A stretch of DNA of 64,000 bases from Calonectria ilicicola (taxonomy: Eukaryota; Ascomycota; Sordariomycetes; Hypocreales; Nectriaceae): positions 2,542,001 through 2,606,000 of the forward strand of contig CP085830.1 of assembly GCA_020809705.1 (NCBI GenBank), given 5' to 3'. This document shows, in pieces, positions 55,183-64,000 of the stretch. The notes under the pieces were generated by a model that was not told the origin of the DNA, searched no databases, and saw nothing but the letters and a program-made list of their open reading frames with translations. Within the stretch, counting starts at the first letter, position 1. The number at the start of each line of letters is the position of its first letter. The position numbers were made by a program, and so were the translations under genes.

Positions 55183-56862
55183 ATGGCCTCGTCACTGTAC
55201 CTCGTTCTGCTGCTGGCCTCTCTTCTTGGAACTGTGCTTGCCCTAGAGGTGACTCCTGGTTCATCATGCGCCACCTTTTGCATGGACGATCCAGACTCGA
55301 ATGCCTTTGATCCTCGTTCGTCAACCACCAACACCTCCGACATTGTTTGCAAGGACTCGGATTTCTCCAGCGACACAACCGGAATCAAGTTCCAAAACTG
55401 CCTGCAGTGCCTCCAAAAGAGTAAGAAGGAGAATGGTACCGAGTCGGACTTGCATTGGTATCTCTGTAGGTCAACCTAAGTATATGCCATTCATGTAAGC
55501 CCGTGCTGACCGGACCCCAAGACAACCTAAGATACACAATTGGCACATGCCTCTACTCCGCCCCTGTAGCTCCATCCTTTGATACTGACTCACCCTGTGT
55601 CATCGACTACGCATGTGGCCCTCTGAAGGATCCCTTGACTTACGACAATCTCACGTCCAAATCCGACTCCACATACGGATACTGCGACGCTGACAATGTC
55701 GAATTTCTGGGATCTAAGCTCAAGTCATGCATTAGCTGCCTTCAGTCGAGCGCTAACCAGCTCTATCTTGCCAATTGTACGCGCACTACTGTGCTTTTTT
55801 AAACTGTGTAACCGAACCTAACAAGTTCTTATAGTCATGATTGCTCTCGAGGCCGGATGCGAACAAAAGCCGGATGCTGGTTCGTTACTCAGCCTCAGCG
55901 GCAGTGTCTTCTCAAACACCACCGTCAACATCACGACACCGGCCGAAAACATCACCGACAGGCCCGCCGGCGCCGGTAGTTCGACAATGACGACAGGTAC
56001 AATAGCTGGCATTGCCATTGGCACGGCCCTCTTCTTCATTGGTGCCATTGCCTTATTCATTGTTTACTGGCGTCGCCAAAGGCAAGCCAAGAAGCAGGAT
56101 GCGGCCCGCAGCCAGTTTGGCAGCACCCCCGATCCTTTCCTGCCTCCTCATGCCAAGATGTCTGCCTCGTTGCGCTCGTATAGCGCCCAGAGCCAATATG
56201 AAAATAGTGTCGCCATGGCTAATCGTGACTATTACGATCTGCTTGAGAAGGAGGCTCGCGCTACCACGACGAGAGTAGCATACAACTTTAATCCCCGGAC
56301 ACACGCCCGGGGACCTTCAAGCGCTATGCCTACTCACCAGGCGTATAACCCGGCTGCCGTTTCACGAGCCATCCCGACTGCCCATAATCCTCTTACGCCA
56401 CCACCTACCCATCAACGCCAGACCTCTACACTCTCGGATGCCTTTGGTCTTCAGACATATATGAATACTGGCCCAGTCACTACCCATACCCAGCACCAAC
56501 CACCCCCACCTCCACCATACAATAGCACCAATAACAATAACCCATTGGCATCTCATCCTACTTCGATGACTACTGTTCCACCGCCTCCGGCTGGTCCTCC
56601 ACCGCCCAAGCGAACAGCACTCTCAGTGAGGGTTCCTGCACTGTCCGCGCCTTCTGCGTCGAGACTACGGATGCCCAGGAAGTACACCCCACCAAAGGTG
56701 ACCACGACCGGCGCGACATCAATTGATGACAGGCCACCACCGGTCATAACCATCTCTGGTCCTGTCATGTGCAATGATTCCAGATTCAATGACATACCAC
56801 CTGCAGGAGGTGTTGTTTACCCTGGGAGAGCACCGGCCAATGCAACTGGCCAAAACCAATAA
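55183..56862 (+). CDS. Cysteine-rich single-pass membrane protein, family member C
   Basis: Three exons (55183-55465, 55522-55776, 55835-56862) give 521 aa. It has a signal peptide (about 1-20, LVLLLASLLGTVLA) and an ectodomain with the 12 family cysteines (SSCATFC, NCLQC, YACGP, SCISC, LEAGCEQKP). It continues with VNITTPAEN, a Ser/Thr/Gly stalk and a transmembrane helix (GTIAGIAIGTALFFIGAIAL). A basic stop-transfer (WRRQRQAKKQ) leads into the longest tail of the three, with proline runs (PPPPPYNS, PPPAGPPPPKR) and a RLRMPRKYTPPKV segment. The introns (56 and 58 bases) split the Tyr codon of WYLYNLRY and the Phe codon of ANFMIALEAGC, as in A and B. It encodes a probable surface receptor-like protein of unknown ligand; the proline runs could bind SH3 or profilin-type partners. 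The ATG at 55183 is the one that begins the signal peptide. Confidence 0.87.
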
Positions 56863-57107
56863 ACGCCCCTAAGAAGTGGGGAAAGCACAGTCTCTGGAAT
56901 GCGATGGCGGAATGAGTACATTTGACAGTACATGATTTTCACATGACGGCTCTGGAGTTTTTGATGGAGGTAAATGGATGATCAATAAGTAGCTAAGGAC
57001 CAAGAATATGAGCAAGGCGTTCCGGATACAGGTAGTTCACAGTTCATAATACGTAAATTGATGATATTACACTTCTAACGGTTTGCTTCTTTTTCTATGC
57101 GACACCA

Positions 57108-58267
57108 TCAACCCAAGCGATGACCAGGACCCCGAGTTCTCCAAGAGTCTGGGAGCGGGCCCCTAGACGCACCAGTGATGTTGCCAGACGAAGGCTCCGC
57201 TGGTCGAACGGCAGTACCAAAACCTCGCTCCAGGATGCGAGGCGTCTGCACCAAGCGACTTATCCACTGGGGCGTAGTAAGAAGATTCGGGCCACCACCA
57301 AATTCAGGCCAAAGTCGGGCCAGGAAATCATACAGATGGGCGGCGACGAGACCCTCAAGTTGAAGCAACATGTTCATGTAACCGCCAGGAAAGAGCAAGT
57401 TGATCAAAATCATGCAAATGGGTGTAAGTTGAGCCGGGATGGTAATGAAGTAGAAGGTGGCCTTCATTCCTCGCTGGTCTTGTGTTACGCTGTAGACCAT
57501 GGAAAGAATCAGGGCGGGGAGAAACGTGAAGAATGGCAAATCAACAAGATAGTTGATTGTCTAGCAACGTTGTTAACGTCAATCACAGCAGGAACAATAG
57601 CGAATGAAGTGGTTTAAGATAAAGATGTAGGGAGCCATAAAAACCACTCGAGCGAATTGGGTATCGCACGAGCCATCCATAAGACATCCCACCATGCCTA
57701 CACCGCAGAACAACCCGGATTTGCGAATGATGGGTGATCCGAAGTGCAGGGGTAATCTTCCTCATTTCCAGGAACCGTGATAGTTGTAGAGGCATAACAC
57801 TATCCGGGCAGATATATGAGGGGTAACATGAAAGAAGGGGCAAGGGAAAAATGCACGGAGCGAATGGGCCTAAGCTTACCAGAACTGTTCCACAGACGAA
57901 CATCAAATACCACACGACGTCGGCCTTGCGCGGGAAGCGTGGGTTGCCCATTTCCAATTGGGATAAATAGGTGTAGAGAAAGTACAAGTCAAAGAGTAGG
58001 CTGAGGCCGGGTCCAGTGACGAGGAAGCAAGTTACGGGCCTCCAAATATTGGGAGGGATTTGCCATAAATAATATGGATGATGAATGAACCAGCCATGTG
58101 GAAGCAGTCGCAAATGGACACCGAGGGAGATTATAGCGGCCGCGGAAGTAACGTTCCTGAGAGGAGATACTGTTAGAATGACTGCGCACAATCCAATGAG
58201 AAGGGGATGAAGCTCACCTTGCCAGGGCTGGCATCTGCCAGTAGGCATCCATGACGCTCTCCGACAT
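57108..58267 (-). CDS. Derlin (Der1-family ER membrane protein, ERAD)
   Basis: The model has three exons on the minus strand (58267-58218, 58156-57880, 57560-57108), giving 259 aa. The family WR motif is present (NIWRPVTCFL, Trp55-Arg56). So are several membrane segments and the conserved LPALILSMVYSVTQDQRGMK and LYDFLARLWPEFGGGP blocks. Derlins are rhomboid-fold pseudoproteases of the ER membrane that help move misfolded proteins to the cytosol for degradation. The last intron in the model is 319 bases, unusually long for this genome, so a small extra exon or other splice site may have been missed. The start could also be the Met at 58252. Which of the two yeast paralogues (Der1 or Dfm1) it matches better is not resolved here. 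Confidence 0.85.
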
Positions 58268-58954
58268 ATTGGGCAACTTTGCTCAATCGCGTCAAGCTGA
58301 AGATGGACAAAGGATGAAATAGCAAAAACGCAACGGTGTAAGCAAGCGTAAAACAGGGACTGGCAGACGCGCGCTTTATGCAAGAGAGAGAGGCAGGGAC
58401 CGAAACAGGGCACTGATCTTAGCGTCTCTAGGCAACGATGTACTCATCGTTGTTGCTTGCGTGTCATCTTCTGTTTTGAAGAGGAAAACAAACACGGAAG
58501 AGTCTGGAAAGGCGAAAACGTGGTTAAATACAGAAAATTCCAGTAGGGCGAAAAACTGCGCTATAGCGGGGCAAATTGTGGAGACGGCAAAGCTGTTGGC
58601 CGAGCTCCCGTTTGTGAGGCTGAAGCTATGAGGTGTGGTGGGCGTGCTAGGTGTGGCGTCTTGAACAGTGGCTGGTGCTCTGTTCGCGGCTCGCCTTTCG
58701 GATATCGGAGTTCACGTAGCCGTATCTAGAGTTGGGTGTGGAAACTTGCTCGCCTCATGTCGTGTGAGCCAGTCTTGAATTCTACCACACATTTGAACAA
58801 AGAACTTGAATAATCTTGTTACCTTGAAATTTTTATTGATTGGATCTGGCCCCTTGGATATCGCACGCCAATTGGTCAGTTAACACTTCATTCTCAATCG
58901 GACGGAAAACCTGAAATCTCACCTGTGAGCTCCACACCTTCGTTCGCCGCCAAG
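58268..58954. promoter_or_regulatory. Divergent promoter region: Derlin / small membrane protein
   Basis: 687 bases separate the two outward-facing start codons, so both promoters must lie here. There is no other supported feature. Confidence 0.5.
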
Positions 58955-59349
58955 ATGCGCTCCACGGATGCGATGCGAAGTGAGGAGGCCACAGAGGCTG
59001 CCTGGGAGGCCACAAGGGGAGCTCTCTCCGGAGCTGCGAAATGGGGACTCGGCGCTGCAATTCTCGGCGGCATTGGTTATTTTTGGTCACCGGTGTATCG
59101 AGGCACAACAATTCAATTCAAAGTGTAAGATGCCCCTCTTGCTGCTGAATTTTACTTGCTCACGCCACTTCTAGATACGTGCAAATGTCGGGTATGGTTC
59201 TGGGAAGCATGATTGAAGCCGACGGGCGCATCAGGAAATATGAGCACGAAATGAGAATGCGAAGAAGATGGATGCGGGAGAAGGCAAAATGGGAGCAATA
59301 CGAGGCTGAAGTTGCAGCCAGGTCGGATGAGAAGGGAAGCAATCGATGA
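58955..59349 (+). CDS. Small hypothetical helical membrane protein, 114 aa
   Basis: Two exons (58955-59124 and 59175-59349) are joined by a 50-base intron; the junction reads TIQFKV-YVQMSGMVLG in frame. The protein has one or two hydrophobic segments (WGLGAAILGGIGYFWSP and a weaker one at VYVQMSGMVLGSMIEA), followed by a charged helix (KYEHEMRMRRRWMREKAKWE). Size and layout recall small mitochondrial inner-membrane proteins, but I do not recognise the family and there is no clear targeting sequence. It converges with RFC4, with 173 bases between their stop codons. Confidence 0.72.
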
Positions 59350-59522
59350 GACCTGAGTCTTCAAGACATCATGCAAGTTGTACGTATATCAGAGTGAAGG
59401 CGCCGTTTTAATAGGCTTTGTACAAATCACATCTCATTTAGTTATCTTTTTCCTGGTTGATGCAGATTCCGTCCAACTCCAACGCCAATTTGTGCAGCTT
59501 CCATTGAGACCATCAAGTTGCT

Positions 59523-60691
59523 TCACTTCGAGGTCACCCGGAAGCGTTTGGGGTCCATATTAATCTTGGAAAGCCGTGCTATACATCCACTGAGCTGGAG
59601 CAATGTTTGTACACCCTCGAGCACTTTCATGTGCGTGAAGCCAATTTCCTTGATGAATTCCAGTTTCGAGTGCTCGCTTAGGGTTGGGATAGTTTTGGTC
59701 ACTCGGAACATGGTGCTGATGATATCGTGACTCGAGTAACCCAGGTCCCATAGCTCCTGCAGAGTGTCTAGTGCTGCATCCACATTGCCTTCGTAGCATG
59801 CCTTGAGCATTGCCTGGACCTTGATCGGGTGAGGTGAGTCAACAACCTTGAAGACGTTGTTACCAGACACAAAGCCGAAGCCAGCCCATGTGGACTGGAG
59901 GTTGTTGATAGCCTGACGCATATCTCCTTCGGCACTGAAAACCAAAGCCTCTAAACCGTCATCGCTGTACTCTACCTTTTCTGCCTCAATGATTTGCAAC
60001 AATCGCTTGACCACCTGAGCGTCGGTGAGCTTGGCGTATCGAAGAATGGCACATCTCGACTGGAGGGGCTCGATGATCTTGTTCGACTGGTTGCAGGCAA
60101 AGGCGAAGCGTGTGGTGTTGGAATAAATTTCCATTGTTCGTCGGAGGGCTTGCTGGGCGCCGGAGGTCATGCTGTCGGCTTCATCGAGGATGATCAACTT
60201 GTGTCGGCCGGCTGGGAGAGTAACCTTCTTTTGCGCAAACCCCTTGATTCGATTTCGTACGACATCAATACCTATGTAACGGGGTCAGTTATAAACAGTA
60301 GAAAGCATCATTTCCGGGGACAAACCTCGCTCATCACTCGCATTAAGTTCCAATACAGCCTCCTTGTAGGAATCTCCCAGCAACTGTCGAGCTAGACACA
60401 ACACGCTTGTGGTCTTTCCGATACCGGGCATTCCTGAAATGATGACGTGGGGCATGTTTCCTTCCTTTGCAATGATTTTTAGTCGCTCGATGGTCTCCGT
60501 GTTGCCAACGACATCATCAAGGAAGACTGGACGGTACTTTTCCACCCTGTGGCCAATTAGCGAAGCTGTCCGATGTGCTTTCAGGCCATTATGCCGTACC
60601 AGGGAAGCTCGTATGAAGAGGAAGAATTGGCCACGGCCTTGGACGCAGCCGAAGCTGACTCGCCCTGTGTTTCTGGCTTTTGGGGCGGCAT
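59523..60691 (-). CDS. RFC4: Replication factor C subunit 4 (clamp loader)
   Basis: Three exons on the minus strand (60691-60600, 60546-60326, 60271-59523) give 353 aa. It is an AAA+ ATPase with the clamp-loader signature: Walker [11 protein letters not shown] at about residue 69-78, Walker [10 protein letters not shown] at about 130-138, and the SRC motif in [10 protein letters not shown]. Conserved clamp-loader blocks such as LPWVEKYRP and [18 protein letters not shown] follow the yeast Rfc4 pattern. RFC loads the PCNA sliding clamp onto primed DNA in the nucleus, and Rfc4 is shared with the alternative loaders. The N-terminal 30 residues are a Ser/Lys-rich leader. It is divergent from FCF1 (352 bases between starts). 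Confidence 0.95.
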
Positions 60692-61043
60692 CGTGATATC
60701 GTGGTTGGTGTTGAAAACGGTGAATATGGATGTTCAAATCTAATCACTTTACGCGATCTATAGGGAAGACGCGTCGTTGATTGCACTAGACTGCCTGCTC
60801 GCAGTGAGTGGCCCGTGCACATCTACCACCAGAACGCCCTCCCCACCAGCCCACCGCCTTTCAGTCGCCATGGCAAAATTCAGCGACAACTTTTTCAGTC
60901 CATGATTTTTTTGCCAGCAAAGGCCCGTCAGAGATACCCCCCAAACCACGCCTACACGAACCGCTGGCTACCAAATTATCGCCTACGACCTATATTTGAA
61001 GTTTCGCGACCAACTTAACCACTCTCACTTGTCGCTAGAAACT
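60692..61043. promoter_or_regulatory. Shared RFC4/FCF1 divergent promoter region
   Basis: 352 bases lie between the start codons of two essential nuclear genes, so both promoters and 5' UTRs are packed here. No named element is visible. Confidence 0.6.
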
Positions 61044-61758
61044 ATGGGTGTTGCGAAGAAGACGAGAAAATTCGCAGAGGTGGGAGATTCCTTATCGATA
61101 AGAGGCGCAAAAGCGATGCACTGTACTGACACTGTCTCAGACCAAGCGAGTCCTTGGCCGTCGCGATCCTCGTCTAAAGGAGAATAAGATCAAGGAGGAG
61201 CTCGCCGCAAAGGAGCGGGCTGCCAAGAAGACTATCAATGGCGAGCTTGTTCGAGAGGCACCACAGATGCCTAGCAACATGTTCTTCGAGCACAACACCG
61301 CCCTCGTACCGCCCTACAATGTCCTTGTTGATACCAACTTTCTCTCCCACACTGTGCAGCGAAAGCTGTCACTGCTCGACTCCATGATGGATTGTCTCTA
61401 TGCCAAGTGCAACCCCATCATCACCTCTTGTGTAATGAGGTAAGTATTAGTCTTAAATGTCGCCTAAGGCGTATTTAATCTAATATCATGCGATAGTGAA
61501 CTGGAAAAACTCGGCCCGAAATATCGATTGGCATTGCGAGTCGCCCGTGACGAGCGCTGGCAACGCTTGGAGTGCGACCACAAGGGCACCTATGCCGATG
61601 ACTGCCTTGTTGACCGTGTGCAAAAGAACAGGATATATATTGTTGGAACCAACGATAAGGCTCTGAAGCAGCGGTTAAGAAAGATTCCTGGAGTTCCGAT
61701 TATGAGCGTGGCGAGGGCCAAATATGTGATTGAGAGATTGCCTGGAGCACCGGCTTAA
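61044..61758 (+). CDS. FCF1: Fcf1/Utp24, PIN-domain rRNA endonuclease of the SSU processome
   Basis: Three exons (61044-61079, 61141-61439, 61497-61758) give 198 aa. The start MGVAKKTRKFAETKR matches the yeast protein (MGKAKKTRKF). The PIN nuclease fold carries the expected acidic residues in VLVDTNFL (Asp76), HKGTYADDCL and VGTNDKALKQ. The protein is part of the small-subunit processome and is needed for early pre-18S cleavages (A0, A1, A2) in the nucleolus. Intron 1 uses a weaker donor (GTGGGA) but a clear acceptor, and its removal joins KFAE to TKRVLG. Family length is about 190-200 aa. Confidence 0.95.
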
Positions 61759-62286
61759 TAGTGTATTTGCGTTAATGGATTGCATTGTAATGGAAACTAA
61801 AAAGGGTTGCGTTGTTCACCAGATTTTGCCTTCATGTACGGTAGTAAGGGCTGACTGTGATGTTTCTCAATCTAAGAAAAATTAGGCATATCGATAAGAA
61901 TAAGCAATCTTTTTTTATTTCTCATTTATTCGTTTGCCTATTTTTCATTTTTGCTTCATCATCACTCCAATCTAGCGTGGGCTGGGCATTAATTCGCGGT
62001 GCTCAACTCTACCCGTATAACTCCGCTCGCGCTGGAGTTTGCGGACCTAAATCCTAGTGGGCTATCGATCGCACCAGCGCTTACGCCCAGGTTTCCAAGC
62101 CACGTAACTCCTCGTTGCCCTGTCGCGCCCATCACTTAGACCGATCCTTCTCGCTCCTCGACATCCACGACCCCCCTATTTCTCAACGCTTGTTACATGT
62201 GTTTTATTATCAGACACGTAGGAGTAGTTGTCCATACCTACCCCGCCTTCATTCACACACAAATCTAAGTGGAGCACATTGACGCT
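61759..62286. other. Intergenic region between FCF1 and the Zn2Cys6 gene
   Basis: About 530 AT-rich bases forming the FCF1 3' flank and the promoter of the next gene. Nothing else is supported. Confidence 0.5.
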
Positions 62287-64000
62287 ATGGACACAGATTC
62301 CAGTCCCAACGACATCTCGTCGGCCTCGGGTGTGGACCGCGAGCGCCAGAAGCGTTCCCGCATTGTGCTCTCATGCGCTCCTTGCCGTGCCTCCAAACTG
62401 AAGTGCGATCGTGACCAGCCTTGCGGGCAGTGCGCAAAGAAAGGCCGCATTGAGCTGTGCCAGTATGCGCCGCGTCCCGAGAAGAAGCGCCCCACCAAGG
62501 GCATGTCTGCCCGTCTCAAGCGACTGGAGGGCATAGTCCGTGAGATGATGGAAACCGAGGGTGCTGAAGCTCCCGGGAATGACGACAAAGACGACGGGTT
62601 GGCGGCGGGACCGGCTGTCCGTGGTCATGTTGTAAGGGGAGACAACGCCAATGCTATGACGTATGTGGGAGCCACTCACTGTATGGCTATGCTCGAAGAT
62701 GTAAGTCCAGACAAGTTCTCGTTAACCTTGTCTAGGTCTTCTAACCACTGAATCTTGTCTAGATTGAAGATCTGAAGAGTTACTTTGACCAGACAGAGGA
62801 TGAAGAGGATGGCGAGCCTGCAGAAATCGATTCCACCGAATTGCTCCTATTCTCTCGCTCCGGACCCAGAAACCGAGAGGAGTTGTTGTCCTTCCTGCCT
62901 GACCGGAAGGTAGCAGATAGAATTCTCACTAGGTATTTTAGCTCAATGAGCCCTTCTCAACGTAAATGCTCCCTAAAGAAACCCCCATGATTTCATTTAG
63001 CTTACATGTGATGCGACAGATATTGTCCATCGACCAACCTTTAACAAAACTGTGGGTTTCATAATTAGATCAAATGAATTACAGCACACATCTAACAGGA
63101 TATATACAGTATGCAAAGTTTTGGAAAAACCCTGATGAAGCCTCCCTACACTGGATAGCCCAACTCTTCATGCTACTCAGTCTAGGTCTCTTCTTCAACC
63201 GTTACATTAACCCTAGTGAGGTTGCTGGCGATTCCCCGCTCGCAGCAGCGGATAGGATTAAACTCTACAAAACATGTGCTGGATGGGCCTTGGTTTGGGG
63301 TAAATACATGCAGCCAAGCATTGAAACCCTGCCGGCATTCATTCACTATGTGGAATCCGACTTTCTACTCAATCGTGCGGCCCAAATGAAATGTTACATC
63401 CTTTCAGGTGTGCTAATCCGCTTAATGTTGAAAATGGGCCTGCACCGGGATCCGAGCAAATTGGCCAACATTTCCCCATTCGAGGGCGAGATGCGACGTC
63501 GCATGTGGAACATGGCCATTCAGGTTGAGCTCCTGGTTTCCTTCCACATGGGCCTGCCAAGTCTTCTACAAGGTATCGAAACCGATACGACGGTGCCGCG
63601 GAACCTACAGGATGATGATTTCGATGCAAATTCTGTCAGCCTGCCTCCCAGCCGGCCGGATTCCGACTACACGGCAATGACATATCCCATCCACAAAACC
63701 AAGATTCTCCGCGTATTCGGCCAGATTGCGCGGCAGGCACACGCACTGACACCACCCAATTACGCTGAAGTAATGAAATTGGATGGTCTTCTGCAGGACG
63801 TTTGGCGGGGTGTTCCCGCGTTCATGCAGGTCCGGTCGTTGGATGAGTGTGTTGGGGACCCCCCTATGATGCTGATCCAACGGTTTGGTTTGGCAGCCAT
63901 CTACAACAAGAGTCGCTGTGTGCTGCACCGGAGATATCTAGCCGAGCCAATCCCTCGACGTGAGCATGACTACTCCCGCCAGCAGTGTCTCCAGGGCGCC
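62287..64000 (+). CDS. Zn2Cys6 transcription factor, 3' end cut by the window edge
   Basis: The exons are 62287-62700, 62763-62961, 63020-63055 and 63099 to beyond 64000. The zinc cluster uses Cys30, 33, 40, 46, 49 and 58 (CX2CX6CX5CX2CX8C), preceded by a basic stretch and followed by a short coiled-coil linker (LKRLEGIVREMM). The downstream fungal_trans region is clear: HIVHRPTFNK, then WIAQLFMLLSLGLFF, KMGLHRDPSK and RRRMWNMAIQVELL. It is a nuclear DNA-binding regulator. The target pathway cannot be inferred. The junction at 63055/63099 uses a non-standard donor (GTTTCA) and is the least certain part of the model. The start at 62287 is the first ATG of the frame. Confidence 0.85.

Noticed and set aside
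1..64000. tRNA, rRNA, CRISPR arrays or intact transposons.
   Set aside because: I looked for T-loop-like sequences, direct-repeat arrays, transposase or reverse-transcriptase motifs and terminal repeats and found none that hold up. Short degraded elements could be missed by eye.

Overview
The window is nuclear DNA of a filamentous ascomycete (Pezizomycotina), most likely a Sordariomycete and probably Hypocreales. The genes carry short spliceosomal introns (about 46-80 bp, GTAAGT-like donors, YAG acceptors). Intergenic regions are long, with pyrimidine-rich leaders. The repertoire includes a FarA/CTF1-type fatty-acid regulator, Zn2Cys6 factors, a GH43 enzyme, and orthologues of yeast Lsg1, Ltv1, Sac3, Cbf5, Nta1, Der1, Rfc4 and Fcf1. 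Species cannot be fixed from sequence reading alone. Gene models were built by hand, joining reading frames at GT-AG junctions that keep phase and restore family motifs.

Layout. 1-3.6 kb: no supported gene; upstream region of the first gene. 3.6-6.8 kb (+): FarA/CTF1-type Zn2Cys6 activator. 10.1-13.0 kb (+): GAS2/GAR-domain cytoskeletal protein behind a long pyrimidine-rich leader. 13.5-17.3 kb: LSG1 (-) and LTV1 (+), a divergent pair of ribosome-biogenesis genes sharing about 400 bp. 18.7-22.9 kb (+): SAC3 mRNA-export scaffold. 23.7-25.1 kb (-): first member (A) of a cysteine-rich single-pass membrane family. 26.2-29.0 kb: an unknown 218-aa protein (-), divergent from an HXXXD acyltransferase (+). 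31.5-32.5 kb (-): secreted GH43. 34.9-36.5 kb (-): CBF5. 37.8-40.5 kb (+): an F-box/ankyrin protein and a cysteine-rich unknown. 41.8-43.3 kb (-): membrane family member B. 45.4-48.3 kb (-): NTA1 with a very long disordered tail. 48.3-55.2 kb: about 6.8 kb with no supported gene. 55.2-56.9 kb (+): membrane family member C. 57.1-58.3 kb (-): Derlin. 59.0-59.3 kb (+): small helical membrane protein. 59.5-60.7 kb (-): RFC4. 61.0-61.8 kb (+): FCF1. 62.3 kb to the window end (+): Zn2Cys6 factor, cut by the edge.

How the parts relate. Core housekeeping genes (LSG1, LTV1, SAC3, CBF5, NTA1, DER1, RFC4, FCF1) alternate with accessory genes. Four of them act in ribosome production (LSG1 and LTV1 in subunit maturation and export, CBF5 and FCF1 in rRNA modification and cleavage). 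The most notable signal is a family of three receptor-like proteins, A, B and C, spread over 33 kb. Each has a signal peptide, an ectodomain with the same 12 cysteines, one transmembrane helix and a divergent cytoplasmic tail. Two intron positions are identical, at the same codon and phase, in all three. I recognise no named family for them. The architecture suggests surface sensors, but that is inference.
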